Shown here piece by piece: positions 63,367 to 64,000 of a stretch of DNA of 64,000 nt. The DNA comes from Streptomyces sp. JHA26. Lineage in GTDB: Bacteria; Actinomycetota; Actinomycetes; Streptomycetales; Streptomycetaceae. The position numbers and the translations under genes were made by a program. Under the pieces are notes generated by a model, which made no database searches, was not told where the DNA came from, and saw only the letters and a list, made by a program, of their open reading frames with translations. The number at the start of each line of letters is the position of its first letter. Within the stretch, counting starts at the first letter, position 1. The stretch is from the NCBI RefSeq assembly GCF_002005565.1, contig NZ_BDJC01000033.1:1-64000 (forward strand), given 5' to 3'.

Positions 63367-63558
63367 GTGCACACGACGGCGTGGTTCCGCCATCCCACCG
63401 ACGGCGGGCCGAGGTACTTCCCCAGCGGAGCCACCCCCGGCCGGCAGGCGTTCCTCGGCTTCCGGCCCGGCACGGCCCCGGCAGCGGTGTGCACCCGCCG
63501 CTTCCGCGCCCGCGACCCGTTCGTCGCCACGGCCTGCGCGTTCCTCGCCGAGAGGTGA
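63367..63558 (+). CDS. Uncertain short ORF, possible gene end
   Basis: A 63-codon frame (TTAWFRHPTDGGPRYFPSG, LGFRPGTAPAAVCTRRFRARD, FVATACAFLAER). Its TGA lies exactly at the foot of a long terminator hairpin, as real gene ends do. Upstream, another frame shows protein-like IDPAEPGGVFRDSR and LLTFLEAHLDPAGS, so it may be the end of a frameshifted gene from about 63240. No family recognised. Confidence 0.3.
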   Translation: MHTTAWFRHPTDGGPRYFPSGATPGRQAFLGFRPGTAPAAVCTRRFRARDPFVATACAFLAER

Positions 63559-63609
63559 CGGACACGCCTTCGGCGCGGGTGAGCACCCCGCGCCGAAGGC
63601 GTGTCCGTC
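63557..63609. terminator. 23-bp perfect bidirectional terminator
   Basis: Arms 63557-63579 and 63587-63609 are exact reverse complements around the loop TGAGCAC. It separates the plus-strand ORF end from the minus-strand protease stop at 63628. Confidence 0.88.
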
Positions 63610-63627
63610 GAACCGTGCCGTGGCGTG

Positions 63628-64000
63628 TCACACACGCTGCCACAGGGCCGGCGTGTTCTCCGGCGACCAGGCGCCCTGCGCCTGGTGGTTCTGCAGACAC
63701 CGGTACCGCACACCGGCGTAGGACACCGTGGCACCGACCTGGTAGACCCGGCCGGCGGCCCACGCGTCCGACGCCGCGTCACCCTGCGGCGCGGGCGTCG
63801 CGGACTCGGCGGCCGTGGTCTTCAGGGTGAGGCCGAAGTCGCCGAGCAGCGGATTGACCGGCTGGTAGAACGTGGTGCCGCCGTTGGTGCAGTCACCGGA
63901 GCCGCCCGACGTGGTGCCCTGCGCCTGGACGCCCGCCACGAAGGGGCCGCCGGAGTCGCCGGGTTCGGCGCACACCGTGGTCTCGGTCAGCCCGTCGACG
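63628..64000 (-). CDS. Streptogrisin-like serine protease with chitin-binding domain (partial)
   Basis: The C-terminal part of a secreted protease, cut by the window edge. VCAEPGDSGGPFVAGVQAQG carries the catalytic Ser (GDSGG), and GTTFYQPVNPLLGDFGLTL is the typical streptogrisin end. A linker (TTAAESATPAPQG) leads to a CBM5/12 chitin-binding domain, DAWAAGRVYQVGATVSYAGVRYRC...WSPENTPALWQRV, as in streptogrisin C. The enzyme should act outside the cell, tethered to chitin. Confidence 0.92.
   Translation of the reverse strand, partial: VDGLTETTVCAEPGDSGGPFVAGVQAQGTTSGGSGDCTNGGTTFYQPVNPLLGDFGLTLKTTAAESATPAPQGDAASDAWAAGRVYQVGATVSYAGVRYRCLQNHQAQGAWSPENTPALWQRV

Overview
The window is very G+C-rich chromosomal DNA from an actinomycete, almost certainly a Streptomyces. 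The evidence is G/C-biased third codon positions, frequent GTG starts, mycothiol-era redox genes, a SigR-type promoter, an hrdC-like sigma factor, two SpoIIE-type phosphatases, a streptogrisin-like protease and a complete SapB (ram) morphogenetic cluster. I see no tRNA, rRNA, CRISPR array, insertion sequence or prophage.

Layout. 0-2.4 kb: HAD-like protein, dodecin, and an orphan sugar-binding lipoprotein with a GntR-type operator in its promoter. 2.4-6.9 kb: translationally coupled ergothioneine operon egtABCD. 7-10.7 kb: a PARG-type macrodomain protein, a beta-hydroxyacid-dehydrogenase-like oxidoreductase, an F420/FMN split-barrel oxidoreductase, and an SsuE-like flavin reductase preceded by a small Cys-Cys leader peptide. 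11.5-18.7 kb: ramC-ramS-ramA-ramB with a convergent ramR. The SapB precursor gene is too short for ordinary ORF calling but clear. 18.7-24.6 kb: LysE exporter, alpha/beta hydrolase with a divergent SARP/BTAD regulator, CBS protein and hrdC. 24.6-33.3 kb: pyruvyltransferase-FAD oxidoreductase pair, CoA transferase, flavin reductase/TetR divergon with twin operators, LacI regulator, thioredoxin with a SigR promoter and a divergent disulfide oxidoreductase.

33.5-38.5 kb is patchier: TPR protein, pirin, P-loop kinase-like protein, ketopantoate-reductase-like protein, then gene fragments (including a broken XRE regulator), a DUF2945 protein and an alkyltransferase-like DNA-repair protein. 38.5-46 kb holds two PAS/GAF-SpoIIE phosphatases, a 25-residue bL37-type ribosomal protein, a DUF488 protein and a PAP2 membrane phosphatase. 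46-53 kb holds a quinone reductase, a UvrA-like protein, a DUF2945/DUF3140 pair, a photolyase remnant and a DUF2867 oxidoreductase divergent from a MarR gene. 53.8-64 kb holds an MMPL transporter, a PPOX protein, a DUF2243-CtaG pair, an MscS channel, a methyltransferase, an M20 amidohydrolase, a PLP decarboxylase-like enzyme and the edge of a chitin-binding serine protease.

Themes: thiol and redox protection (ergothioneine, thioredoxin, disulfide reductase, flavin reductases), development (ram cluster) and DNA repair. The most distinctive items are the intact SapB cluster with a single-residue variant, the cysteine leader peptide, several precise inverted-repeat operators, the micro-gene for bL37, and two scars where genes have been truncated.
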